The position numbers and the translations under genes were made by a program. Shown here in pieces: positions 35,501 to 44,800 of a stretch of DNA of 52,221 nucleotides. The stretch is from Fidelibacterota bacterium (GTDB lineage Bacteria; Fidelibacterota; UBA8477; JABMPR01): NCBI GenBank assembly GCA_013203185.1, contig JABMOS010000095.1:1-52221 (forward strand), written 5' to 3'. The notes beneath the pieces were generated by a model. It ran no database searches. It was not told the origin of the DNA and was given only the letters and a program-made list of their open reading frames with translations. Every line of letters begins with the position of its first letter. The stretch's first letter is position 1.

Positions 35501-37314
35501 ATGACGATCGGATTGGCTGGTCCAGCGGAGATTGCATCTGGCGACCTGCGGCCCGTGTCTATACAAGTGGTACCAATGGAATTGCGATTCCTTTGGACTA
35601 TCGACTCGAATTTTTTGATACTGTGGTGGATACATCTCTTCGTTTAGGTGTTTGGACTCGAACCCAATTTCCCATGGCTTATAGTGTAACCGAGATGCAA
35701 ACCGGTCGCAGAAGTAACGTTATTGTGGCAAGCAATGTGGATTCAAGTATTCAAGCTACCAGCAAAATCACACCATTTTATTATTCCAATGAAGCGCGGA
35801 CAGGAACTGAAATTGGTGTTGATCTTCTGCCTACCTGGGAATTTTCATTCACCTCTCCTCTAGGAAAAGTTGAGAGCATTTTACCCTTGTCCAATGGTGT
35901 GATGATCGGGACATCACTTAGAGGTGTTGCTGTATACAACCAGGATAGCCAAGGCTGGAAATTCTGGACAAATATAAGTTCTGGTGGTGGATTGATCTCA
36001 GATGTCGCCATTAAAGATATTATTTACCACGAAGGCCATTATTGGGTCGCTACATCGCATGGTGTTTCCCTGTATGATGGTGAGATATGGAAGCATAATC
36101 AACGTCTTGAAGTCATCTTTGATGAGTGGGAAGAGGATAAATCTGCTACACTGGAAGAACCACAGGCAACCAAGAGTTATGCTGCTTGTACTGCCCTGGA
36201 TGTTGACAGTGAGGGCTCAGTATGGATTGCAACAGGTGAACACGGCCTTATAAGAGTTAACACACGTGGTACCTATCTCACCAGTTATGATGATCAGATA
36301 GACTTTATTACCGGCCCTGATTCTCTTTCAGAATATCTGGAAACACTTCTGGATACTGAAGTAAACGATCTCAAGGTGATTGACAATATGGTTTGGATTG
36401 GAACCGACAAGGGTCTTGTAGCCTATGATTATATCGACTCTGTTTGGACCCATTATCCCAAGGATAATGTCAATGGGCTTTTGAATGATGATATCTATGC
36501 TATCGACCAATTACCTGAATCATTAGGTGGAAATCTCATCCTGGGTACAGCAAAGGGTGTTGCCTTCATGGTCAATGATGCATTTACCGTTTATTTCAAA
36601 TCAGATTCCACACTACCAGATAACAAAGTTTACAGTCTGGCCTACAAGAGTGATTCTGAATATTTTCTTGGTACCGGTTCAGGCTACGCTGTCATGAACC
36701 TCTCCAATGCCAGCAGCGACTTTAGCTCAGGAATTGAGTTTGAGCAATTTGAGGCAAGTTGGGGCAATGAAACCATTTACACTGATAAGAATATTAAAGC
36801 CATCGCCTTTTCAAATGGTTTTGGCTACTTTGGAACTGAGCACGGTCTGGAACAACGGATTTCTGAAAATGAATGGAATACCTTTGGACCACAACCAGGT
36901 GATATCCTGAATATTTTTACGAAGAAACAATTCAGTAGTATCGACAGCCACATCTATGAAACTTCTGCTGCAAAGGAAGCTGCTGAAAAAGTAATCAATA
37001 ACCTGGATGCAGTTGCAGTGGTTCCCAATCCATATGTTGCCACAGCTATCTGGGAGCAGAAACCTTATCTTCAGTCAGGCAGGGGGGAGCGTAAGATATA
37101 CTTTATAAACCTTCCATCAGTCTGTACCATTCGTATTTATACAATGGCAGGTGAGCTGGTTAAGAAATTAGAACACAATGAATCCTTTTTCAATGGGGCT
37201 GAACCGTGGGATCTCCTTAACCTGGATAATCTGGAGGTCGCCTATGGTGTTTACATATACCATATTGAAACCGATAACGCAGAAACCATCGGCAAATTTG
37301 CCGTGATTAAATAA
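32569..37314 (+). CDS. Giant secreted exoprotein with FnIII and Reg_prop propeller (class II, copy 1)
   Basis: A 1,581-aa secreted protein; the ATG at 32569 has AGGAAGG eight bases upstream and opens a signal peptide (MTLLLAFITFMGVLNAG). Regions in order: an unnamed N-terminal domain; acidic repeats DNDADGMIDE and DNDGDW from about 351; a GSDG...GPDADGSETNG module near 395; an FnIII-like domain near 545-680; a second GSDGCSDEYEDGSGGCS module near 863. Then comes a Reg_prop beta-propeller at about 1090-1440 (VATSHGVSLYDGEIW, VWIGTDKGLVAYD, LILGTAKGVAFM). A variant PorSS-like tail closes the protein (VVPNPYVATA, IRIYTMAGELVKKL, FAVIK). Reg_prop propellers normally form the sensor of hybrid two-component systems; none of the kinase parts are present. 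Linked to the receptor 14 bases upstream. Confidence 0.82.
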   Translation: MKKNMTLLLAFITFMGVLNAGPTTNNPVPANKQDRAAWLKYYNTLDRQAHLSKASALSDRKAGTHNGNRVRTLFYNYGSIGRPNTEPSMEWPIGSGRGYAFEFGVVAGARITTFGGQSDIIVSDGLTVAGVRYDNSGFDNNPGDWQPLPGFHDPFQSSIAMSDAIDENRDNKPDSWPGNWYNTAFQDYMWPGEYGVGVTTADQESYYVMDDFYIKSHNTYWPQQGWSDSLRGDEFYPGFPADTVRGGLGLQVESRGYQWIATRAQNVIFFVYELKNVGLDTLDNLYFGMYGDPHVGGASDYSDDDAYFDTFIDIVYGWDDDAIGDPVFGTTLPGFFGYKFLESPGEPRDGIDNDADGMIDESMQDGIDNDGDWEIYSDWNLSGEWDEGEPVNDDLGSDGVGPEDPQYVGPDADGSETNGMPDPGEPNFDEKDLDEADQIGLTGFIVDSYSNSTETEDYYYSSRLTAPIDTSAFQQNADNIFMYSSGPIKMAPNDVRRFSIAMLYGYNSNAATGETLYEDPHNVRDLYATAAIMQEIYDAGYRFVKPPNKPRLTAVPGDGQVTLYWDEGAEKSRDPLYGKDFEGYAIYRATDFGFNESLVITDTYGSPYLWNPIAKFDLKNHISGPHPTEQIKNSGLHFDMGRNSGLVHSFVDKNLVNGQRYFYAICAYDSGSAIDTIPPTETSKTIQEDFAGNVSLDVNTAMVTPQAPSVGFIAPEIIDISDPGTPGTGRVEFTIIDPTLVPDNRILEVRFVDSGMDLVDNDGDWESYTDTEILRNNGVYVDMIVPPSGDTLSYSSSSTDMVLVKGEVGNIFDYNGFQWKIKTWIEGPSLSTDTVYIYPDAFVITPTLDIWDPAVDGSVNDDVGSDGCSDEYEDGSGGCSELVVALPGSDPNGDNWNPLTNSTGTEANGIPDAGEPDIDMNDFQELVRETQSFSVVDVTDPLSEIMIMDNQLGIHGEDFNQISNGLQVFVENDTLTLDDDRIGWSSGDCIWRPAARVYTSGTNGIAIPLDYRLEFFDTVVDTSLRLGVWTRTQFPMAYSVTEMQTGRRSNVIVASNVDSSIQATSKITPFYYSNEARTGTEIGVDLLPTWEFSFTSPLGKVESILPLSNGVMIGTSLRGVAVYNQDSQGWKFWTNISSGGGLISDVAIKDIIYHEGHYWVATSHGVSLYDGEIWKHNQRLEVIFDEWEEDKSATLEEPQATKSYAACTALDVDSEGSVWIATGEHGLIRVNTRGTYLTSYDDQIDFITGPDSLSEYLETLLDTEVNDLKVIDNMVWIGTDKGLVAYDYIDSVWTHYPKDNVNGLLNDDIYAIDQLPESLGGNLILGTAKGVAFMVNDAFTVYFKSDSTLPDNKVYSLAYKSDSEYFLGTGSGYAVMNLSNASSDFSSGIEFEQFEASWGNETIYTDKNIKAIAFSNGFGYFGTEHGLEQRISENEWNTFGPQPGDILNIFTKKQFSSIDSHIYETSAAKEAAEKVINNLDAVAVVPNPYVATAIWEQKPYLQSGRGERKIYFINLPSVCTIRIYTMAGELVKKLEHNESFFNGAEPWDLLNLDNLEVAYGVYIYHIETDNAETIGKFAVIK

Positions 37315-37325
37315 GGAGATTGACC

Positions 37326-38366
37326 ATGAGAAAAATAATGATCATGCTCCTTGTTATTACAGTATCAATGAGCTTCGGACAGTACAAGGGTGGGACGACA
37401 GCGGCACAATTTCTAAAAATCGGCATTGGCAGTCGTGCAACAGGTATGGGTGAGGCGTATGTGGCCATGAGTCAGGACGCTTCTGGGCTCTATTGGAACC
37501 CTGCTGGAATTGCTCAATCTGGTGGCGGTGAAATCATGTTTCAGCGCAACAACTGGATTGCTGATGTATCAATTAACTATATGGGAGTCATTTTCCCGCT
37601 CTATGGCATCGGAACTGTGGGTATGAGCATAACTTCACTCACCATGGATGACATGAAAGTCAGGACTGAGTTAGAGCCAAATGGTACTGGTGAGGAGTTT
37701 ACAGCCAGTGATCTGGCCCTGCAAGTTAGCGTTGCACGTGCGCTAACTGATCGATTCTCCATTGGGTTTAATACTAAATTCATCCAACAGAGTATCTGGC
37801 ATAGCACAGCTTCAGCCATGGCCATAGATGTTGGGACCCTATTTAGAACCCAATTCAACGATATGCGTTTGGGTATGAGCATCTCTAATTATGGTGCCAC
37901 AATGACCATGTCTGGACGTGATGCACTGGAACGCTATGATCCAGCTCCTGGATTCGAAGGTAATAATGATGCAATCCCTGTTGACTATGCCATGGATAGT
38001 TGGGATTTACCCCTGATTTTTAGAGTGGGAGTCGCCATGGATGTCATTGATATTGGTGTTACTAAAGTCACCCTGGCGCTGGATGCCATACATCCAAATG
38101 ACAATTATGAGTCTATTAATATTGGCTCAGAGCTAAGCATTCTAGATAAATACTTTCTGCGAGCAGGATGGAAATCTCCCTTTGTGGAAACCAACACGTC
38201 TCTGGCTTCTGCAGATACGGAATCCCGGGAAGAAGGCTTTACTTTTGGAGCAGGTTTTGATCTCCCCATATTCGGATCGGCTTCAGGATTTCGATTTGAC
38301 TATGCCTATGCAGATTTCGGTCGCTTGCAGAACGTACAACGCTTTAACATCAGTTTGTATTTTTAA
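37326..38366 (+). CDS. PorV/UPF0164-family outer-membrane beta-barrel protein (class II)
   Basis: A 346-aa outer-membrane barrel. The ATG at 37326 (AAGGAG eight bases upstream) is better than the TTG at 37320. A signal peptide ends about residue 19 (MSFGQ), then GGTTAAQFLKIGIGSRATGMGEA and LYWNPAGIAQ, closest to the PorV consensus. The final strand is FNISLYF. It shares with the 46679 product features absent from class I, such as PNGTGEEFTASDL and IWHSTASAMAIDVGT. The PorV family carries T9SS cargo to the attachment complex, so a role in exporting or anchoring the exoprotein encoded just upstream is an attractive inference. It is the last gene before the 38401 hairpin. Confidence 0.85.
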   Translation: MRKIMIMLLVITVSMSFGQYKGGTTAAQFLKIGIGSRATGMGEAYVAMSQDASGLYWNPAGIAQSGGGEIMFQRNNWIADVSINYMGVIFPLYGIGTVGMSITSLTMDDMKVRTELEPNGTGEEFTASDLALQVSVARALTDRFSIGFNTKFIQQSIWHSTASAMAIDVGTLFRTQFNDMRLGMSISNYGATMTMSGRDALERYDPAPGFEGNNDAIPVDYAMDSWDLPLIFRVGVAMDVIDIGVTKVTLALDAIHPNDNYESINIGSELSILDKYFLRAGWKSPFVETNTSLASADTESREEGFTFGAGFDLPIFGSASGFRFDYAYADFGRLQNVQRFNISLYF

Positions 38367-38400
38367 TGCTGGATGTTTAGCATAGAGAAATGTAGTATTC

Positions 38401-38444
38401 AGGGCGCTCTTCCGCAAGGCAGGTGTTTTTCGGAAGAGCGCCCT
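38401..38444. other. Perfect 14-bp-stem hairpin between the two class II triads
   Basis: AGGGCGCTCTTCCG pairs with CGGAAGAGCGCCCT across a 16-base loop that contains a T5 tract. It lies 34 bases after the PorV-like stop codon and 48 bases before the next receptor gene. There is no T-run downstream, so it is not a canonical terminator. It could be a partial terminator, an mRNA 3'-end stabiliser or a processing site that sets different expression for the two triads. Confidence 0.75.
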
Positions 38445-38492
38445 TGCCACAATAAAATATGGTTTAAGCTTAATAATTAAGGCGGGGCTGGT

Positions 38493-41400
38493 ATGAAAAA
38501 GCTAAGTCGTTTCATTCTGATTTTTTTAATTGGATCTCATTTTCTCTATTCTGGTACTTCTGGAAAATTAACAGGGCGTGTTTTAGATGGGAGTACCGGT
38601 GAACCCCTCATCGGTGTCAATGTATTTCTACCTTCCACTGGACAGGGTGCAGCTAGCGATATAGATGGCAATTATCTCATTCTCAATATTCCTCCAGGTG
38701 AATATAATTTGCATTGTTCCATGATAGGCTATTCTGAGCAGGTCGTTGAAAGCATACGCATTATGGTGGATCTCACCACAACTCAGGATGTGGAGATGAC
38801 ATTGAGCATCATCGAAGGGGATGTGGTCACAGTGACTGCAGATAGATCGATGATTCAGGCCGATATCACCCATGCCCAGGCCAATATCAGCTCAGCCGAG
38901 CTGGAAGCAATGCCTGTGGAATCCTTTCAGGCAGCAGTCTCCCTCCAGGCTGGTGTGGTAGTAGATGCAGGTGGTGGAATCCACATTCGTGGTGGACGGT
39001 CTTCTGAGGTTGCCTACCTCATTGATGGAATTCCCGTGACCAACTCTTATGGCCAGAATATGGGTGTCGGCATTGAAAATAATGCCATTCAGGAACTTCA
39101 GGTCATTTCCGGAACATTTAACGCAGAATATGGACAAGCTATGTCTGGTATTATCAATATTGTCACCAAAGATGGTAGTCTGGACAAATACGCAGGGCAA
39201 TTGAGCTATCGTTTTGGAAGGTACATTTCGACAGACCCTGAAATTTATATGGGATTAATACCAGGGGATATCGAATTAAAAGATGATTTGAATATCTCAA
39301 AAGTTGACATATTTGGATTCGACTCCAAAACCTTTACACCACAGGGCCGTCAGGATATACAATGGAGTCTCAGCGGGCCTGTTCCTGGACTTTCAAAAAA
39401 GACATCCTTTTTCACATCAGGTCGGTATGAAGATCTAGCTGGCCGTTTATACGGCGTCAGACGCTTCAAAACGGATTCATTCTCCTGGGATAGTGACAAT
39501 TCCATCGCCGTTGAAAATGGAGAGTTTTTCTCTGATTTCATTGATTATGGCGCTGATGGTTGTCCTGACGAATATGAAGATGGTGAAGGTGGCTGCTCAA
39601 ATACGCCACTGAATCTTGGCCCTGATCCCAATGGGGACAATTGGGATTTTCATCTCAACCCAAATGGGGGAGAAGGAAATCAGGTTAGAAATGCTGGCGA
39701 GGTGGGGAATGGAACATGGGATGGTGGGGATAGATTGTATTCTGTAGATCCAGATATTTTCATGGATCAGTCAACTGGGAGGTGGTACCGAGATACCAAC
39801 GGAAATGGCAGGTACGATTCTGACCTTGATGATCGGGTATCCAATCCCGAGTTAGCCTATGAAGATCTGGATGGCAATGGCCGTCTCAGTGGCGAATACT
39901 ATATCGACGGTGATGGGAATGGTGAGTGGACGAATAACAGAGGAGATAATGCTGTGGTGCCTCTCTATAATTCTACGAGCCTGAACTTGCAAGGCAAAGT
40001 AACCCATTTGTTTTCCCAGAGTTTGAAATTGTCCTTAAATGTCCTTTATGGGAGCAGCAGGACCTATAACAGCAACGCAATTGGTTGGAAATACACGCCT
40101 GATGGACGCGCGACTTCCTATGGAAATAATATGAATATTGGACTGGTATTACAGCACACTTTAAGCCCTGAAGCTTACTACTCGATCAAGGCGTCCATTC
40201 TTGGAAATTTTGGGCGTTCCTATTACAAAGATATCTATGATGTAAATTGGAATTCTCTCTTTCTCTCCAATATGTTTCGAGGCTCTGATTTTAATATGCC
40301 GGAACCACCCGACTATCTTGCAGAATCCCTGGACAACTATGAGAATGACAATAACATTCTGAGTGCATCTACAGGACAGAAATTCAATTTGGGAGGTATC
40401 TCCAAATACCATCTCTATCGCATCACCAGAACACAATTGCTAAAGTTTGATATGACCAATCAGATCAATAATATGCACCAAATTCAGGCTGGTTCTGAAT
40501 TCAAATATACCAGTATCTTTCGTAGGGATTTCTCCATACTTTACGATCCTGCAGAAGGATACTACACGCCTGAAATTCAAACACCGGATCAAACAGAGAC
40601 TACAACGAATTATAGCGAAATGGTCAAAAATCCATATGAATTCGCCTTCTATTTCCAGGACAAAATAGAAGTTGCCGACATGATTGTGAATGCTGGTGTG
40701 CGCTATGAAATATTTGAGCCAGATGGGCATACCTTGAACGATGTTGCTGACCCAAATCCTTATGCTCCCTTAAAATTAATCAACAGGTTTCATGACCTGG
40801 ATGGAGATGGATTGATCACCGAGGCTGAAGCCGTATCCTCAAATGCCAAAACCTATGATGATCGGCTGGAGTACTGGTTTAAGGATGCTTCCAAAAAGTA
40901 CCAGTTCAGCCCACGTCTGGCTATTGCGTATCCGATCACTGATAAAGGCGTTCTGCATTTTTCTTACGGTCATTTTTTCCAGATTCCCAGCTTTACCTAT
41001 TTATATATAAATCCTGATTTTGAAGTCCCTGTCGGTGGAGCTGTTGCATCAGCTACCATGGGAAATGCAGATCTAGAACCCCAGAAAACCGTCCAATACG
41101 AAGTGGGTTTTCAACAACAGTTTGGAGAGAATATAGGGGTTGATGTGACTGGTTTCTATAAGGATATCAGTAACCTGCTAGGATCTGAGATTCTAACAAC
41201 CTACACCAGCGAAGTCTACGGACGCTATATAAATCGAGACTATGGAAACGTCAAGGGGTTGACCATATCCCTGAACAAACGTTATTCAAATGGATTTTCT
41301 GCAAACCTGGATTACACATATAGTGTGGCTGAGGGAAATGCTTCTGATCCTCAGTCCGTATTCTGGGATGCCCAAAACAATCGTGAATCAGAAAAACAAC

Positions 41401-41840
41401 TGGTCTATCTGGATTGGGATCAACGCCACACTCTCAATGGAACGGTCCTATTCAAATTGCCTTACAAGGTAAATCTTAGCTTTATTGGAGAATACGGGTC
41501 GGGTTTACCCTACACTCCTGCAAATCCAGGACTTGCTGGCGGTGGATTTGAAAACAGTGCCCGGCGTCCCAAGCAAATCAACCTTGATATGCGCATCACA
41601 AAATCTCTCATGTTTGCAGGCAGAGAGTTGAGTTTCTCCGCCAATATCTATAATCTTCTGGATATTCGAAATGAGGTGACTGTTTATACTGACACAGGTA
41701 GATCCGGTTACTCTTTGATTCCAACTTACACAGCAGAGGACCTAAATTGGAGGTATAACACACTGAGTGAATATTTGAATCGCCCAGGTAATTATTCATC
41801 GCCACGCCAGATTCGTGTTGGCATTTCAACCTCACTGTGA
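38493..41840 (+). CDS. TonB-dependent receptor with Cys-bearing acidic insertion (class II, copy 2)
   Basis: Outer-membrane receptor of 1,115 aa and paralogue of the 29004 product. It has a signal peptide, a CarboxypepD-reg domain (SGKLTGRVLDGSTGEPLIGV), a plug with HIRGGRSSEVAYLIDG and FNAEYGQAMSGIINIVT, and a barrel ending SSPRQIRVGISTSL (terminal Leu instead of the usual Phe). After the plug, about residues 350-490, is an acidic insertion. It starts with a two-cysteine module (GADGCPDEYEDGEGGCS) that also occurs in the neighbouring exoproteins and continues with calcium-loop-like repeats (DTNGNGRYDSD, DLDGNGRLSGE). A perfect EF-hand loop, DLDGDGLITEAE, occurs at D768-E779 in a barrel loop. 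AAGGCGGGG precedes the ATG. Substrate unknown. Confidence 0.9.
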   Translation: MKKLSRFILIFLIGSHFLYSGTSGKLTGRVLDGSTGEPLIGVNVFLPSTGQGAASDIDGNYLILNIPPGEYNLHCSMIGYSEQVVESIRIMVDLTTTQDVEMTLSIIEGDVVTVTADRSMIQADITHAQANISSAELEAMPVESFQAAVSLQAGVVVDAGGGIHIRGGRSSEVAYLIDGIPVTNSYGQNMGVGIENNAIQELQVISGTFNAEYGQAMSGIINIVTKDGSLDKYAGQLSYRFGRYISTDPEIYMGLIPGDIELKDDLNISKVDIFGFDSKTFTPQGRQDIQWSLSGPVPGLSKKTSFFTSGRYEDLAGRLYGVRRFKTDSFSWDSDNSIAVENGEFFSDFIDYGADGCPDEYEDGEGGCSNTPLNLGPDPNGDNWDFHLNPNGGEGNQVRNAGEVGNGTWDGGDRLYSVDPDIFMDQSTGRWYRDTNGNGRYDSDLDDRVSNPELAYEDLDGNGRLSGEYYIDGDGNGEWTNNRGDNAVVPLYNSTSLNLQGKVTHLFSQSLKLSLNVLYGSSRTYNSNAIGWKYTPDGRATSYGNNMNIGLVLQHTLSPEAYYSIKASILGNFGRSYYKDIYDVNWNSLFLSNMFRGSDFNMPEPPDYLAESLDNYENDNNILSASTGQKFNLGGISKYHLYRITRTQLLKFDMTNQINNMHQIQAGSEFKYTSIFRRDFSILYDPAEGYYTPEIQTPDQTETTTNYSEMVKNPYEFAFYFQDKIEVADMIVNAGVRYEIFEPDGHTLNDVADPNPYAPLKLINRFHDLDGDGLITEAEAVSSNAKTYDDRLEYWFKDASKKYQFSPRLAIAYPITDKGVLHFSYGHFFQIPSFTYLYINPDFEVPVGGAVASATMGNADLEPQKTVQYEVGFQQQFGENIGVDVTGFYKDISNLLGSEILTTYTSEVYGRYINRDYGNVKGLTISLNKRYSNGFSANLDYTYSVAEGNASDPQSVFWDAQNNRESEKQLVYLDWDQRHTLNGTVLFKLPYKVNLSFIGEYGSGLPYTPANPGLAGGGFENSARRPKQINLDMRITKSLMFAGRELSFSANIYNLLDIRNEVTVYTDTGRSGYSLIPTYTAEDLNWRYNTLSEYLNRPGNYSSPRQIRVGISTSL

Positions 41841-41854
41841 GATAGGACGATTCT

Positions 41855-44800
41855 ATGAAATTCAGAAATATTATTATAACGACCATATCTCTTTTAGTGG
41901 CTAGTCCTTCAATTCTGAGTGCAGCCAGCCCAAGCAAAAGTGATTTTGCCAATCAGAAACATCTGAGAAAAAATGCTGCGCTTGGTGCAGATGATAATAA
42001 TCATGCTGGCCGTCGTATCGGTATTCACAGCGGAAATAAAATCTTCACCCGGTTCACAAATTACGGCGGTATTGCAGATTACACCGTGCCGGGGAGATTT
42101 GATAGTGGCATTTATCCTATTGGAAGTGGACGATCATACCTGGCTGAATTTTCACCCATTGTGGCAGCGGAAACAGCAAATGCTAAAAGTGGTGCCCCTG
42201 CCCATATAATCAGCGAAGGAACGCCTGTAATTGCAGATAAACCTTCTGGTTCAAATTACCTCTGGCAATTCGAACCTATACTTGGGTATGCAAACAACAA
42301 TGATTCGCTAATCGCAATGAGCGATGATTCTCTCTCATGGCCGGATAGTTGGGCCGATCTCCCGTCTGATTGGGACGGAACCTGGGCTGGTCAATATGGC
42401 AAGTATAGTCGGGCCGATCAAGAAAGCTACTTCCACATGGATGATTTTAACAATGACGAATTTAGCCATTATCCAATCCTTGTGGATCCGGAAGTTCATT
42501 TTTGTGAAATTGTAGAGATTGATGACTCTGATTCCAATGACTATGGAATATTAACAGATATGACGACCTCATTCGCAGGTCTTGTGCGAGATGTTGATCG
42601 TGCTACTGCATTGTCATCCAGGGATGGTAGACGCCCTGATGTAATAAGAATACTCGATGATGATGAAAATATGAACAATGATAAATGGTACGAGATTGAA
42701 TCAATCTTAAATGACAACCAAATTTTAGTAAAAGCTTTTCTAAATGGAGCAGCGCCCTTGCCTGCTGGTAGCGAATATCTCATATACGATGGCTTTAAAC
42801 GAGGCGTGGGAGTGGATGTGGCAGCACGAGGGTATCAATGGGCACACCCAGCAGCCGAAGATATTTTAATTTTCACCTACTGGATTCGGAATATCAGTTC
42901 CTGGGATTACCAGAAATTTATTTTTGGCATGTATGGTGATGCTGATGTTGGTGACGCTAGTCCTGTTTCTGAACATCATCATGACGATGCCTGGTTTGAT
43001 ACAATGAATGATATTGTGTATCAATGGGATACTGATTTGTGGTCCCAAAATCATGGTGGCTATGTACCGGCATATTTTGGGTGGAAATATCTGGAATCTC
43101 CTGGAAATCCCCTTGATGGATTGGACAATGATGAAGATGGCATGATCGATGAGCGCCAGGATGATGGGATTGATAATGATGGTGATTGGGATCCCTATCT
43201 TGATGATACTGGTTCTGATGGCATAGGACCCAATTTTGGTGAATACTCTGGTCCAGATAGTGATGGTACTGAGGGGAATGGTGTCCCCGATGCTGGAGAG
43301 CCAAATTTTGAATATACCGATAATGATGAATCAGATCAGATCGGGCTCACAAGTTTTACCGCTGGCCCTTGGCCTGGTATTGACCTGACCAGAGATGGTG
43401 ACTCGTGGGACAAGTTGACGCCAGGATCATTCACCAATATTTTACAGAATGTAGATTTGACATTTATGTATGGGTCAGCCTATTTTGAACTACCTCAACA
43501 AGAGGAGCGCAAATTCGCCGTAGCCCTCATTTTTGGAAACGATTATGAAGACATCCTCCGGAATTCAAAAACGATGCAACAAATTTACGATAGCGATTAT
43601 AATTTTGCTAAACCGCCAAATCTGCCCAGTGTCACTGTGGTTCCAGGAGATGGCGCTGTGACCCTATACTGGGATGATAAAGCCGAATATAGCGTCGATC
43701 CTATTTATGGAATGGATTTCGAAGGTTATCGTATTTATCGTGCCACAGATCCTGCGTTCAACGAAGTGTGGAATATTACCGATACCTATGGCAATCAGAC
43801 TTTTAACAAACCCATAGCTCAGTTTGATGTTATTGATGGGCTCGTTGGACCACATCCCTATGGTCTCAACGGAATCCATCTGGATATGGGAACGGACACT
43901 GGCTTGAGACATTCCTGGACGGATACAACCGTAGTGAATGGACAAAGATACTATTATGCTGTGGTCTCGTATGACTTCGGCTATGACTATGATTTTTATG
44001 AGAGGGGTATATCCAACATTGATCTTCGACCACCCATCACACCCTCAGAGTGTACCAAGCGGATTGAAATCAATGCCTCAGGAAATGCAGTTGATTTTGC
44101 CATTAATACGGTAGAAGTAACACCCAATGCTCCAGCCATGGCATACATCGCTCCGGAAATTATTGCCGATGCCACTACCACCCTAGGAACTGGAAAACTG
44201 GAGGTGGAGGTTGTTGACCCCTCGAAGATTAAAAATAATGACCAATATCAGATTAGCTTTCGTGATTGGTCAGAGGATGGGATTGACAATGATGGGGACT
44301 GGCGTACGTGGACTGATGATTCGACACGAATCACTTTGAGCTCAACTTTGGATATGTTGATCGCACCAAATGCAGATACCCTTGATGTCAATCTTCCAGG
44401 TTCCCATGTGGTGAATGGGATAACTGCCACAACAACTCGTTTCTCTTTTAACGCGTTTGTATTCTTTACCACCTTTGTTGATACAGAAACAGTTTCTACG
44501 CCCGACACGACATATTTAAGGCATTTTGTTGAGATCCCCGATACCAGCTTTATTCTGCCACCTACCGTGGGAATTTGGGACGGTTGGGAACCACTTTATA
44601 GTGATGTGGGTTCAGATGGCTGCGATGATGCCTTTGAAACGGGTAATCCCAATAATCCCTGTTCAGAGCTTGCCTTGAATCTAGGGGGAGATCCCAATAA
44701 CGATAATTGGAATCCCGATACAAACCCAAATGGAACCCAGGCCAATGCCAAGCCTGACTTGGGTGAGCCAAACTTCGAGACCAACGATGTGGACGAACTG

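Noticed and set aside
42957-43304. His-rich 115-codon minus-strand ORF (HHH/HYH-rich)
   Set aside because: The histidines are the complement of Asp/Asn codons in the calcium-loop-like repeats of the 41855 protein, so composition explains it.
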